The position numbers and the translations under genes were made by a program. Positions 25,432 to 37,509 of a stretch of 64,000 nt of DNA are shown here, piece after piece. The DNA is from Ophthalmolycus amberensis (Eukaryota; Chordata; Actinopteri; Perciformes; Zoarcidae). The notes below the pieces were generated by a model. The model was not told the origin of the DNA and searched no databases. It saw only the letters and a list, made by a program, of their open reading frames with translations. The first letter of the stretch is position 1, and every line of letters begins with the position of its first letter. The stretch spans positions 698,501 through 762,500 of the forward strand of contig JAFEUB010001198.1 of NCBI GenBank assembly GCA_024529925.1. Direction: 5' to 3'.

Positions 25432-25674
25432 AAAGGTTAAACCATAGTTTTCGCCAGGCCATGTCACTTTTTGTCTAGTAACTAGGCTACTAGTTCTGCT
25501 CAGAATGTGGCTCGTGGTCCCGGCTGAGTCATCTGTACAGCACCCTCCTCGCCACTTCCAGGGGTCGAGAACTTAGTGCTTGTTGACTGACTTTTTTGCC
25601 GTGTCATCCCCATTGATATTCATTCAACCGATGTGTTTATGATTCAATTATTTACGAGAGCGCTGTGTAAAAAT

Positions 25675-25873
25675 ACTGTTATAGTAAAAGTCCTGCATTC
25701 AAAATGTTACTTAAGTAAAATAACAAAGGTATGAGCATCAAAATATACTTAAAATGCCCAAAAATAAATACTCATTATGCAAAAAGTTACATAAAATGGA
25801 ACTACTCAAGTAAAGGACAAGTACCTCAAAATTGTACTTAAGTGCAGTACTTTAGCAACCTAGATGTACTTAG
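25675..25873. repeat. Common teleost interspersed repeat (tacttaagt-rich)
   Basis: Repeated acttaagta/tactcaagtaaa words, with ctcattatgcaaaaagttac. I recognise this as a frequent MITE-like fish repeat. Ends are not defined. Confidence 0.5.
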
Positions 25874-27074
25874 CCTCCTGGACTCCTTTAGCGGGTCTGA
25901 GGTCCACCTACCAAAGTATCTCAAAATCCTTTGGGGAACACTGAGACTATAGTGAACTTGCACCCCCACCCACATCCCATGTGCCAGCTTGTGTAGATTA
26001 TCTGCTCATTCATAGCCAGTCCTAACTCAATCACTGCCTTCCACCAGAACCATAACAAATGACAGCAGGGGAAATTACAGTCATTCGTCTCCGTCTACCC
26101 ACATCATGTTGGCCCTCCCTTTCTGTCTTCTAAACCAGGACACCTGTACAATCTTCATCCTCTTACTCCTCCTCATTTAGCTCTTTGTCTGTACTAGGAA
26201 AGATCCTACCATATATGTCTCTAGTATGTAAGCTGACAATTTCCCCCAATCACAGTTAAGATTGCATGGGTTTCCATACACCGCTGATCACCAGCATATG
26301 ACGCACGAATGTCTTGCTACTGTAAATAAGCTGTCCTTTGATAGAGGACCTGTCAGGCGTAAAACAGGTCACCTCCACATCACAACAGGTGTGTTGGGGG
26401 ATATATGACTTGGACTGTGTGCGGTGGCTGTTATTAAGGCAGCTGGGAGTGGGGGTATAATTGCAGCTCTTTCTTCTGAATTGCTGCTTTCAGTTTGAGT
26501 CAAAATGCTGGAGGCAGATGTCAGTGTTGCACTTGAGGCATTTGTCAACTGCAAGCTTTCTTTTCATTCTTATTATTTTGCATCTGGGCAAAACAGATTT
26601 GCTTGTTTGTTTGTAGACCTTTAACATGAAGAAATTCATAAAGACATACAGTGTCTATGAAGTTAACGCAAATTGTTCTGGTTAAGCTATTACATTATAC
26701 TAAAATAATGGAACTGTGTATGTGCCTTCCTCTTTCTGTCAGAATACCTTTTTCTTTGTTAATCACTTTTAAATCTGTGTTCATTTTACTAGTATTTTCA
26801 TTGTGTTGAGCCAAAGTGTTAATGGACATTCATTGTGGTTGATGCATTGCTTACACAGGTATGTTACCAAACATCTCAAACAAGTAAATCGTTTATATTC
26901 ATTAATAAAACCAAAATCATGAATAATCCAAAATTTAAAAAATGAGGAAAACCCTTCGCCAGTACACCATGCTTTATTCACCAACTTCTTATGACAACCT
27001 TATAGATTACCATAGATACAAAGTTTACAAAACATTACCATGATCTTTTTTGAAAGCGGTTTTTGAAAAATGCA

Positions 27075-27235
27075 ATCCCCGGCTCCTCCAGTCCGCATGT
27101 CGAAATGTCCTTGGGCAAGAACCCCAAATCGGTGGGCAGGTTTAGTGTGTGTGTGTGTGTGTGTGTGGACATGTAATATACAGTGCTTTATGTGATCGGA
27201 AGACTAGAAAGGCACTATACAAATTTACCATTCAC
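27075..27235 (+). mobile_element. SINE remnant with (GT)n insertion
   Basis: It contains gaaatgtccttgggcaagaa, then a (GT)n tract (27145-27167), then gtgatcggaagactagaaag, cactatacaaat. The body matches the SINE at 25199 and the tail matches the copies at 6590 and 55210. The head is missing. Confidence 0.6.
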
Positions 27236-27481
27236 CAAATCTCCTCCAGTTCTTAATATATATAATATACCATAAATGTGAATAAAGTTAGAAACATTAG
27301 GATAAATAAGAGCTGCTTTGTACTGAAAACGGGAGTTAACCTCTTGCTTTTGATAATTCATGTTCTTGCACACCACAATCCTATCACTACATCAAGTAGA
27401 AGAGTTATGAACTTGGCCTATGACCTTTAAATGAATTCCGGTCTTCATCGTAACTTTTCTCTTGTTACATGTATGCATCAG

Positions 27482-27644
27482 ACGGAGGTTATCAAGGGGC
27501 CGTGTGGCAGCGTCGGGATGACGTTCAGGCACGTTCCTGCCAGCGAGGGGGATGCGGTGCATGTCAGCATTGAGACGGTGACGCCCAACTCTCCTGCTGC
27601 CTTGGCAGACCTGCAGAGGGGTGATCGTCTCATCGCCATAGGAG
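27482..27644 (+). CDS. pdzd8: pdzd8 exon encoding most of the PDZ domain
   Basis: The acceptor is gcatcAG and the exon starts ACG GAG GTT ATC AAG. It encodes 54 residues plus one base. The peptide runs TEVIKGPCGSVGMTFR and then VTPNSPAALADLQRGDRLIAIG. This is the start of a PDZ fold, with the AxxADLQRGDRLIAIGG turn typical of PDZD8. The donor is G|GTTTGA, weak at positions +3 to +5. The split glycine codon is completed by GT of the next exon, giving IGGVKV as in the human order. The next intron is only 106 bp, while the preceding one is 23.6 kb. Confidence 0.94.
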
Positions 27645-27750
27645 GTTTGAAATGTTTGATAATTGTTAGTCAGCAAAACATTTCCGAAAATGTCTGTTCT
27701 TCACACTACTGATGGAAACCTTTTTTTTCCTGTTCTTGAACATTTGACAG

Positions 27751-30111
27751 GTGTCAAAGTAACATCCTCGGTTCAAGTGCCCAAACTGCTGAAGCAGGCT
27801 GGAGAGCGGGTGGTGGTACTTTATGAGAGATCTGTTCGTCACCAGACTCCCTCCTCTTATGGAAGCCTTGGGACTCTTCAGGAGGGGTTTGGGCAGCTGG
27901 AGGAAACTGGTTTTACTTCGCAGCCAGGGGGTTTTGAGGAAGACCCAGCCCCCATCACCACCCTTTCTGACATATCCGACAGCAAAGACATGGACTCTGA
28001 GTTTGAAGAGTTGATTGTAGACTCCAAACCTAGCCAGACTGGTGGCCCTAACAGCAGCACCACAAATACCAGTGATACTAAGGAGGATTCCTTCACTTAC
28101 AGTAAACCAAAGCCCCAAAAGGACTGTGGCCAACCTGGCCTCGAAGCCCCTTGGTACCATATCACCCATCCTTAACCGCAAGTTGAACCTGGTGGGTCTC
28201 CAGTCACCACTAAAGCCCCAGCCCAAAGAATCACCAAAGCCCTCACCACATAAATCCCATTGTGATCCAATGGAGGGTCTGCAACGCCCCACTGTCCCTC
28301 CCCCACCTCCTCCTTCTCGCCCCCCAGTGCCGCCAAGACCTCAGATACGGTTGACATCAGCCTCCTCAGAAACCAGTATTTTGGAAGGCATTGATTCTTT
28401 TACAACTACTAATGTCCCTGTTGGTCCTACTATGATTAACACCATCAGCACTACTGAAAAATCTCCAGAAAAATCTCCTTTGACTGGAGCCAATGAAGAT
28501 AAGATCAGCACGGAGAGGATGTGTGTCAAACAGGCTGAGGCAAAGCAGTCTACCAGGCCGGCAGAGTCCAGTGATGAGCTGCCAGTCCCTTCCACTGTGA
28601 CCAGCAGCAACAAAGCTGATCATGCAAAGGACAAAGCATCAGAGAGCTCCTGCAGCACACGGGACAGTCTAGAGGACCATTCCCTCTGGGAATCCCCAGA
28701 AACCATGTTTCGTAACCAGACAGCACGCTGGCCTAAGGCCTCTGTCCTGTTTGAGGTAGAGGGCAACCATAAGTACCTTAATGTAGCTCTGTGGTGCAAA
28801 GATCCCTTTAAGCTGGGCAGTTTGTTGTGCCTGGGTCATGTCAGCCTCCAGCTGGAGCATATAGCCCTGGAATGTATGGCCACATCTTCAGCTGAGTACC
28901 AGAGCACCTTCAGGTTGGGGTCTCCAGAGCCCAGAGCTAATGTCAGTCGCACTGCGCTACGGAGCCTCAGCAGCCACAAGGGCTTCAATGAGAAGCTGTG
29001 TTATGGAGATATTACTCTGAACTTCTGTTACGCAGCTGAGGGTGACTTTGATTATCCAGGAGGGCTGGCAGAAAGGGAGCGAGAGGGGAGTCTCCAGGAT
29101 GAGGATCTAAGGGAGAGGGAGCATATCCCCACTGCACAGCGCGATGACTTGGCCTACAGCGCCATGCAGTTGGCGGAGCTTCGTCACAACTTCCAGGACA
29201 CCCAGTTCCAGAACCCCACGTGGTGTGAATACTGCAAGAAGAAGGTTTGGACCAAGGCAGCCTCTCAGTGTATGATCTGCGCCTACGTTTGCCACAAGAA
29301 ATGCCAGGACAAGTGCCTCGCTGAAAATCCCTTCTGTGTGGCAGCAACTGAACGTCGCGGAGCTGACCCTGAAGCCAAATCCACCATTAACCGGGCCACC
29401 ACTGGCCTCACGCGTCATATTATCAACACCAGCTCCCGCCTGCTTAACCTCCGCCAGGTGCCCAAGACTCGGCTAGTTGAGCAGGTGGCTGATGTGGTGC
29501 CTGGAGTGGTGGAGCCCTCACCTAAGCATACACCTAACACGTCAGACAATGAGAGCAGCGATACTGAGACCTACACGAGTGGCGCCAGCCCCTCAAAGCA
29601 GCCTGTTGGCAGTGGTGGCAGTAATAAACTTGTACGCAAGGAAGGTGGGTTAGATGACAGTGTGTTCATTGCGGTGAAGGAGATAGGCCGCGACCTGTAC
29701 CGGGGGCTGCCCACAGATGAGCGCTCTCAGAAGCTTGAGTTGATGCTGGACAAGCTGCAGCAGGAAATTGACCAGGAGCTGGAGCACAATAACGCCCTGC
29801 TGCTGGAGGAGAGGGAGGCCACAGATGCCCGGCGCAAGGCCCTAATTAGTACTGCCCTGGCCAAGTCTGGGGAGAGACTCCAGGCCCTCACACTGCTAAT
29901 GATCCACTACCGAGCAGGAATTGAGGACCTGGAATCAGTGGAGAGCACCTCTCCTTCAGAGCAGCAAGGCTTTAAAGGCAAAGAAGAAGGCCTGGAGGAA
30001 GAGGCCCTGATGGGGACAGAGGTCTATGGCAGTGACATATGCAGCCCCGTGGAGGTGCAACTGCTGGATGACATTACGGAGGAGCAGATCTGTGTGGAGG
30101 CACTCCACTAA
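27751..30111 (+). CDS. pdzd8: pdzd8 last coding exon: end of PDZ, C2-like region, C1 zinc finger, coiled coil (with a frame break)
   Basis: The exon starts GT GTC AAA after catttgacAG. In order it encodes: the end of the PDZ domain (to ~27830); an acidic and Ser/Pro-rich linker; a second C2-like block (~28720-29040, WPKASVLFEVEG ... LGHVSLQLEH); a C1-type zinc finger (~29185-29340, HNFQDTQFQNPTWCEYCKKK, then CMICAYVCHKKCQDKC); a GLTRHIINTSSRLLNLRQ segment; and a helical coiled coil (~29680-29900) ending before TAA at 30109-30111. Human PDZD8 uses this C-terminal part for Rab7/protrudin-type contacts and lipid sensing. The frame entered at 27751 stops at 28173. The homologous text (SPKRTVANLASKPLGTISP) continues one base later, so either a 1-nt indel or a short unannotated intron lies between about 28040 and 28120 (see findings). 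The C-terminal ~45 residues do not resemble the human end. Confidence 0.93.
28042..28102 (+). other. pdzd8: Possible 61-nt intron or site of a 1-nt indel in pdzd8
   Basis: The segment starts gtggcc and ends ttccttcacttacAG, with ctaac/ctaag branch-point-like words. Removing it joins ...QT to V-N-QSPKRT in the correct downstream frame. The donor is weak, and 61 nt is near the lower limit for fish introns. Translated through, it would give a plausible Ser/Thr/Asp-rich linker that then needs a +1 shift. Both readings are open. Confidence 0.35.
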
Positions 30112-32082
30112 ATAGACTAGAAAGGAGAAAGAAGAGGAAACGTGGACTTGGGGCTCGTGCCTCCAAATTACATTGTGTCCAGTTTGTTTATGGGGATTAG
30201 GGAATTTCAGCAGTCCATTTGAAATATTGGGTATGTTGGGGTCCGGTGTTTGATTCACACGTTTTTTATTTTCATGAGAAAAAGACAGGCTGCGAAAAGG
30301 AATTCCCTCCCTAAAGATTCATGTTATTGGTGTTTTGATTTGCACAATATGATGCTGTTTCCATGCTCTTGGTTTTTTAAGGGAAGCTTGAGAGCTCCAT
30401 TATTATCTGCCCTCAGTAGTGCTGCATGTGTGTCCTCCAGTTTTGTTTTTCTGCAGCTTCAAAATGTCATTGTACGCAATGGATTCAGTTTGCTTTCTTG
30501 TCTATAACTGCTTTGACATAAGGACTTAAGACAATGTACACATTCCTGTGGTCTACTTGTCTGAATCATTTTAACTTTGGGGAAGGAAAATAATTGTTCA
30601 ATATTTGTTTCCTGTGAGTAACAAACCGATATGAAGGTGACATATTTGAGTAAATAACAGTGTGAATACTACCGGGGAAAAGCAGGTTTAGACATCCACC
30701 TTAGTGGAACCGGACCTTATGTTTTATTAAGCAAGCTGTCATACATATGTTTAGTTTTGCGTGTTGTTTTTTACAGTAATATATTTGAATTCTCCCTGCT
30801 CACTAACCTCTTTGGGATTCCAGCAGCTGCATAGTCATTAGTGGAGTGAGTCTTCTATATGGGTTCACTCTTTCTTTTGGTGTGTTTGTTTCTATTGCTC
30901 AGGCCAACATGTTTTACATGTTATCCATGTTTTGTCTTTTCCCTCGGAGGGGTTAAGGAGGTAATTGTCCTGCGTTGTAATTAATCCATTTCTTAACCAT
31001 TTCTGTTATGTCTCGCTAAGTCACATCTTTTACACCCCATCAACTTCTGAAACTCAGTCAAAACTTCATGGGGGTAATGTGAGAAATACATATTTGATAC
31101 ATAATTGACTTTTTTGATTAATCTCTGAATGAATGTTACCCAGGAGCTCTCATGATGTAAAAATTCTCCCAACGTGTATTTAAATTGGTTTAGTGTGTGT
31201 GTGTATTTGTATGAAGATGATTTTCATGCTTCAAGAAGCTATGATGTAATTTAGTGCAGATTATTTGTCTTCATGAGTTGTTTTCATGCCCAAATGAATG
31301 TATGTTCAGCCCTTTCTGTGTTTTGTGTATATAGAGTTGTTGGGCACTGCCTTCCCCCATTTCCTTGCTAACCATCAAGAATGAATGTAGCCTGTGTCAG
31401 GTGTTTCTATCATGACCAGCTCCACAATGCTCTGCTGTTCATCTATCGGTTACACCTTCAGAGACCCAATGGTAAGAATCGTTGAGGAGGGAAGAGCTTA
31501 CTCTTGCATATCTTTGAAAAAATCTACCCTGGAACATTGAACATTTTCAAAAACTATTTGGAGTTGATGTCCTTTCTTTTTGTTTACATGACATATTTCC
31601 AGCACAAATGAGTTAGTTTTGAGTACATGTTGAGATCGTTTTGTGGCTTTCTAAAACTATCGACAGCAGTCAGGAGCAGCTTTTGGTCAGTCGGTCAGAA
31701 TTGGGAAGGACTAAAAAAAACAAGTAAAGGGCCAACGTTCAACAGCCCGGGGTTAAAGAAAGTAAGATGATGAAATGTCCCAAGTTGGAGCGATAGATTG
31801 ATTGAGGCTTATCAGATTCTGGAATGCTACACAGCGGTAAATACTCCAACCTGGACAGTTATAATAACAGCAATCATTTGTACTTTGGTCCAGACGACTG
31901 CGAGATAAAGAGCAGTAATATGCTTTTGCTGTATGCTGGAATTTGTGCTGGCAAATGTTTGATTGACCAGCACCTTGCCAGATGACGCTACATACATTTT
32001 TATAATGGGGCTGCTCATTTTGTTTTATAACTTCTCACTTGTTGTTGAATGGCGTTTTGGGAAAAGTTAAGGCTTCAAACGA

Positions 32083-32113
<31 letters not shown>

Positions 32114-32880
32114 ATATATATATATCTTAAAGCATACTTTTTTTGGCAGTATCATCTTGTTTCCTTTCAGCCCGATAGACGTGTTCCTTGGCCTGGAACC
32201 AGTACCGGGGGTTGGGAAAGGACTGCATTAGGGCTAAGACTACGGTTTCCTTGAGCTATCAGAGGGTAGATTTCTCCATAACTGTAAGGAGACTCCAAAT
32301 GGACTTATCCAAGCTAATGCAACAAGAGAAGTCATCTGTAAGAAGCAGCCGCAGAGTCCCTGTTCTTTCCTGTGTCAGAGATATGTTGCTCATGTGGGTA
32401 TTGGCTTGCTGGCTGCTATACTCGTCAATCTCTCTGTCCCTGTATATCCAGATTTTTGTGCAATATTTTTGTAGGAAATGAAGCTGATAATCAGGAATGA
32501 ATTCCCATGTCTGTGACTCCTCTGCTGTTTTCTTTAAACACATGTGTGTGTGTGTGCCCACCAGTCTGGTAGTAACCTGAGGGGGACCAGAGAGGAGGCG
32601 TTCGCTCCGTAAACCCCTCCTTTGGCCTGATAGGTGCTGCTTTTGCTGCTGCATCTGTTACAATATGCTCTTCCACAAATGCTTCTGCCCCCCCCCCCCC
32701 CATCCCTAACCTTTGAAACTGCACTTACAATATGACTGCCCACCACGGCTTTCAGCAGGTCGAGATGGTGTTTGTTTCTCATTGTGTATGTGAGGGATGT
32801 GGCACACAGTTTTCAAAAGGCTCATGTGATGAAGCTTTATTGTACATAACCTAAATAAACAAGCTCAAATGAATTCCCAT
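30112..32880 (+). other. pdzd8: Probable pdzd8 3' untranslated region
   Basis: AT-rich non-coding sequence without recognisable repeats follows the pdzd8 stop, except for a GT/TA microsatellite at 32081-32125. The first canonical AATAAA I find on the plus strand is at 32854-32859 (cctAATAAAcaag context). That would give a 3' UTR of about 2.75 kb, in keeping with the long 3' UTR of this gene in mammals. The end is inferred from the signal only. Confidence 0.4.
32081..32125. repeat. Compound (TG)(TATG)(TA) microsatellite
   Basis: Consecutive tg, tatg and ta blocks within the presumed pdzd8 3' UTR. Confidence 0.9.
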
Positions 32881-35800
32881 CACTCTGTTTTGTGGTTTGA
32901 TCTGCTCACACAGAACTTTGAGGGCAGTCTGTGATCCAAATGTAACCAAGAACCACCTCAGCCACAAGAACCCAAACACAAGACGTGAACCTTCTATTGC
33001 ATCCAAATGAAATGAGATCTTTAAACATGGGGACTAACACTAGACAACCACTGAATCTAAGTTACAGCTTTGACATAAAAGCAACACACGAGGGCAAACA
33101 TTCTTTCAATTAATATTAGCTCATGGCTATTTTGCAACTTGAGTTTCATTCTTGTGTACAGTATGTGATCACACATTTACCGGTACTCTGTTGGTTAAGG
33201 ATTTAGCCCTGTACTGTAACTTCCATGTACACTTACTTATTGGTATGTGTATTAAGAATCTGGTATATCACCAGCTATGACCTTTCAGAACGAGTCTAGT
33301 GTGTAATTAGGACAGAGATGAACACTAACAGCCTTTTGTGAACTTCTAATCTTTGTTTACCATGTATCAGTATATTTGATTATGTCAACATTTCATGTTA
33401 AAGCGACATTAAGTAGAAATGTCACTCGGCACATTCGAGGATCCATCACACCTCTTCAGATGTGATGTTCTGTCTCCCTACACGGCAGTCCATCTACTGA
33501 TACCTCCACTGATTCTGGCCTTGAAGAGGATGTCGTCATGTGCACTCCTACAGAAGAAACTGAGGAAAGTGTCTTGCTTTTTCTTTACATATTTTGAGTA
33601 CATTGCATCAGAATTACATATTTCCCTTCATGGGTGTCGATCTGATGCAATGCCATTTTGTAAGAACCAGTTTGGGTTCTCAGTGAACAGAGGGAAGGTA
33701 TAGTGTGAGGATCTGCAAAGTAATTGAAGCCCAGTGTTGAGATGGACAGGCTGATTACAGCGTCTGCTCTCACATTTCCCCATCGCGGCAACTCATTGTC
33801 CTGTCTTCCACCACCCAGCGCAGGCAATCAACAGCATTTCTGTTGCCAAACTGAAAAGCATTCAGGTTCTTAGCGTTTTCATATTTCCATGTTACTCCTG
33901 TTCACAAACAGTCATGTCAATAATAGAAAAAAGCATTTAGATGAACACCAAACGTGGACTGAATGCTCAGTGTTTCCAACGCACCAAAACGCAACGGTGC
34001 TGAAAATCCATCCGTCTCTATATTTTTTCATTTCATGTCATTTTTGAGGAGAAAACTGCTTTTTTAGAGTATACCACATTTAATAGAGGATATGGGGTTC
34101 CCACATGTAACAAAAAGAAAGAGCTAACATCCAGCCAACGGAATACATGTAGGAAATCTCACATACGGACATGTGCACACATATGTATGTTTGTGAATAG
34201 TTGCAATAGATGAACAAAACTACACAACATTTGAATATCCACACAATACTCAGCAGGTTGATGAGAAGAGATGGTGTGTGCGTCCCAGCTCAGACCAGCG
34301 AGTTGACGTCCACATTCATGGATGAACTGCTCCAGTTGGTGTTTTTATAATCATGATGCTATTTTACCAACACAGTCAAGTAGTTTTCACAACCCATCAG
34401 CAAGTTTACGAGGAAATCAAAAAATACCACGTGACAAGACAGTGAAACATTAGTATATTATAAACATCAAATACATTACAGGAGCCTTCTTTAAACTATA
34501 AGAATAAATCAGCTCCGAGTGGAGAATCTTCCAAATATTTGGAATCTGATAACCTTTCATAAATATTTTTTTTAAATGTATGACAGGTAATCGGGGGGAA
34601 TGATCTCATGGGTTGAGTTGAATCTCAGGGGGCGGAGCCAAATAAACAATTAAAGAAAAGTGGCCAAAATATAGCAACATTTTCTATAATTGAAAAACAT
34701 TCAACACTCAATCATGACCACAGCAGTTAACATACAGTACAAGACAGTGATGCTACTAGGGCACCTTGTTAGCTGAATGATTATTAATAATTATCTTAAA
34801 ATGTTCACAATGTTTTACCAGTGCAGCGTAGAAGCCTCTGCTTCCTCTGTTGTGTTCAGTCTCATGTTCTAAAGATTGTTGGCTCTGTCCACCGAGGTTA
34901 AACCACTGAGATTATTTAAAGACATTTCAAAACAGGAACACTGAATACCCTTTTGCTGTCCATTTGAGAGTCAAGCACTTCGTTGTCCAGTTATTCAGGA
35001 GTTTCATTAATGATTGTACAATAACTGCAACAACAATTTAAGGCATGGTAAACACATTATGTAAATACTTCAGAAATAGATGCTGATTGATATACTGCCT
35101 TTTTATATCCTTCGAGGAGTCTATCTACTGTATCAGTGGTGTTCACGGTGGAAACGATTGGTGAACAGAGTCAGTGTTGTCATTTATTTTCCCAAATCCA
35201 TTGTAGAAAAGTGATTATTTGACTGAAGGACATGATCAACACCTTTGGCCTTGAAAATGTTTAATCTCTGAGAATAAGAGGCAACCATGACATCAGCTGT
35301 GTTAAACCGAACTATAAGGCGGATATTGGTATTTTAGTAAACATCAGGTCTCAGGTCAGTGTTAGCAGAAAAGAAGTTCTTGAACAAATAGTCATGATTG
35401 TCTGAAAAAAAGAAAGAACTTAACATAAATGATTCCAGTGTGACATTTTGAAATGACCAACAACACGGTAGATTATTAGAGGGATTAGAGGACTAGATCT
35501 CAGTGTCTTGACACTGTTTGAGAGGCTTTTTATTCTGGATTGGTAAATGTCAGAATATTGAATATAAACACAATATTCCCTGATGGTACCTTTACTTCAA
35601 GGAATAGTTGATCAATCTTTTCCTCTAACTCTCAGCAAGAAAGCAAATAACTGTGTTCCCCAAGATGTCAAACTATTCCTTTAATGCATATTGGTGAAAG
35701 CCAATGTGAATGGAATACAATATATACTGGCAAAGCAGAACTACCTCAATAAATACACTACAAAACACTTGGCACACGAGGCAGCGAACCTTTTCCACAG

Positions 35801-35985
35801 CTGACATTTGGACTAGTCATAGCAGAGGAAACAAGTCCGTAATAACATTAATGATGGCTTGAGGCAAAAACACACAGGAAGTGACAACGTTGTCAACAAA
35901 CGCTGACACCTCCCCCACACAGCAGCCAGTGGGTAGATCTGTCGAGCTGTCAATCAAAATGCTGCTGCTTCCACTGTTGTCAGGT
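32881..35985. other. Intergenic stretch with no recognised feature
   Basis: Short frames only. Nothing on either strand resembles an exon with flanking splice signals or a known repeat. Confidence 0.5.
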
Positions 35986-35989
35986 GACG

Positions 35990-36960
35990 AGGAGGCATAC
36001 AGCGCTGCTGGCAACAATTAAGCAAAGCTGAAGTATCAGCAGACTGGAGAGAGACCTCAACACTAACAACAGCACTGACCACTGATATGTTCATCATATC
36101 ACTGTCACAGGAGAGAGTTCCCACCTGCTTCAACACAGACACTATCGTCCCTCTACCTAAAAAGTCTGCAGTGTCCAGTCTGAACTGATGAACTGGTAAA
36201 CTTAGCACTCTGGACTTTCTCACAAACAGACCCCAAGCAGTTTGTATCAGCAGCCAAACCTCCTCCACTCTAGTGTTGAGCACCTGAGCCCCCCAGGGCT
36301 GTGTACTGAGGCCCCTCCTGTTCACGCTGTACACCCACCACTGCTAGCCCAGACATGAAGAGAACTCTGTTGGGAAGTTTGCAGATGCCACCACCGTCAT
36401 CGACCGGATTCCAAACAAAAATGAGTCTTCAAATAGAGAGTAAATCAACAACCTTGCAAAGTGAGGCTCAGAGAACAACCTGGTTCTCAACATCGGTAAA
36501 ACCAAGGAGCTGATTGTTGATTTTAGAAAAAAAGAGGCAAAGACACTTGCCCCTGTCTACATCAACGCAGAGGTGGAGCAAGGGACCAGGTAATTAAAAC
36601 ACCATTGGGACCCATCTGCTGAGCATCAGTGATATTGGTGAGAAGAGGTGCCTGCGAGGAGCCAAAGGATATTAAAAGACAAAAACCCACCCAGCCACAG
36701 CCTGTTCACCTGCTGCCATCTGAAAGAGTGATACAGAAGTATCAGCTGCGGTACCACCAGACTAAAGAGCAGCTTCTTCCCTCAGGCTGTGACACTCAAC
36801 TCATCCACAAAGTAAAAAATAGACTCCCAGCAATACATGTTAAACGTGTTTCTAGATTGCACTTGCACAGAGACTCCTTCTTATATGTAACTATTATAGT
36901 CTGTTATTTTGTTATGCTGGATTTGTACATTTGCGCACAACGTTTTACTCTAACCTGATT
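35990..36960 (+). mobile_element. Decayed non-LTR retrotransposon reverse transcriptase (Rex/L2-CR1-like)
   Basis: Frame-broken translation shows VPTCFNTDTIVPLPKKSAVS, then GKFADATTVIDRI (the box FADDTTV, with Ala for the second Asp), then NNLVLNIGKTKELIVDFRK, then GTTRLKSSFFPQAV near the end. These are successive motifs of fish L2/Rex-type LINEs. Multiple stops and frame changes show it is dead. It ends just before the minisatellite at 37091. Confidence 0.7.
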
Positions 36961-37090
36961 GCCACTATAAAACAAAGTTTTCTATTTGTAGTCTAACTTA
37001 CACTGTACTTTACATATTACTTCTGTGTGCCGCGTCAGCTTCCCAGCCTTGGTTGCCTTCATCTCTGGCTCACCTCTTCAGAACTCCCTT

Positions 37091-37432
37091 CAGCCCTGTT
37101 CAAACCACCAGCCCTGCTCTCACCACCAGCCCTGTTCAAACCACCAGCCCTGCTCTCACCACCAGCCCTGCTCTCACCACCAGCCCTGCTCTCACCACCA
37201 GCCCTGTTCAAACCACCAGCCCTGTTCAAACCACCAGCCCTGCTCTCACCACCAGCCCTGCTCAAACCACCAGCCCTGCTCTCACCACCAGCCCTGCTCT
37301 CACCACCAGCCCTGTTCAAACCACCAGCCCTGTTCAAACCACCAGCCCTGCTCTCACCACCAGCCCTGCTCTCACCACCAGCCCTGCTCTCACCACCAGC
37401 CCTGCTCAAACCACCAGCCCTGCTCTCACCAC
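37091..37432. repeat. 18-bp minisatellite, 19 units
   Basis: The unit is ccagccctgctctcacca, with variants ctctca, ttcaaa and ctcaaa, about 342 bp in all. Because the period is a multiple of three, all three plus-strand frames stay open (TTSPAL/TTSPVQ in one). Coding status cannot be inferred from openness. Confidence 0.95.
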
Positions 37433-37509
37433 TACCCAAGCACCAAATAAAACCACCGCCTACCAAATCAATGCAGAAGCTGCATCTGATAAGATTGTTG
37501 TGAAATAAT

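Larger units (their letters stand above)
3833..27481 (+). other. pdzd8: 23.6-kb pdzd8 intron
   Basis: This lies between two in-phase pdzd8 exons. Mobile elements and simple repeats are listed separately. Stretches without anything recognisable are 4090-6520, 8990-10240, 10990-12000, 12490-12840, 13950-17035, 18890-21240, 23945-25195 and 25880-27070. Reading frames in those stretches are short, lack homology I can recognise, and look random. Confidence 0.75.

Noticed and set aside
27666..28292. 208-codon minus-strand frame
   Set aside because: It is antisense to well-supported pdzd8 coding sequence and a shadow of that frame.
36629..36958. 109-codon plus-strand frame
   Set aside because: It is the decayed 3' end of the LINE at 35990-36960 (TTRLK/FFPQ-type text appears in the shifted frame).
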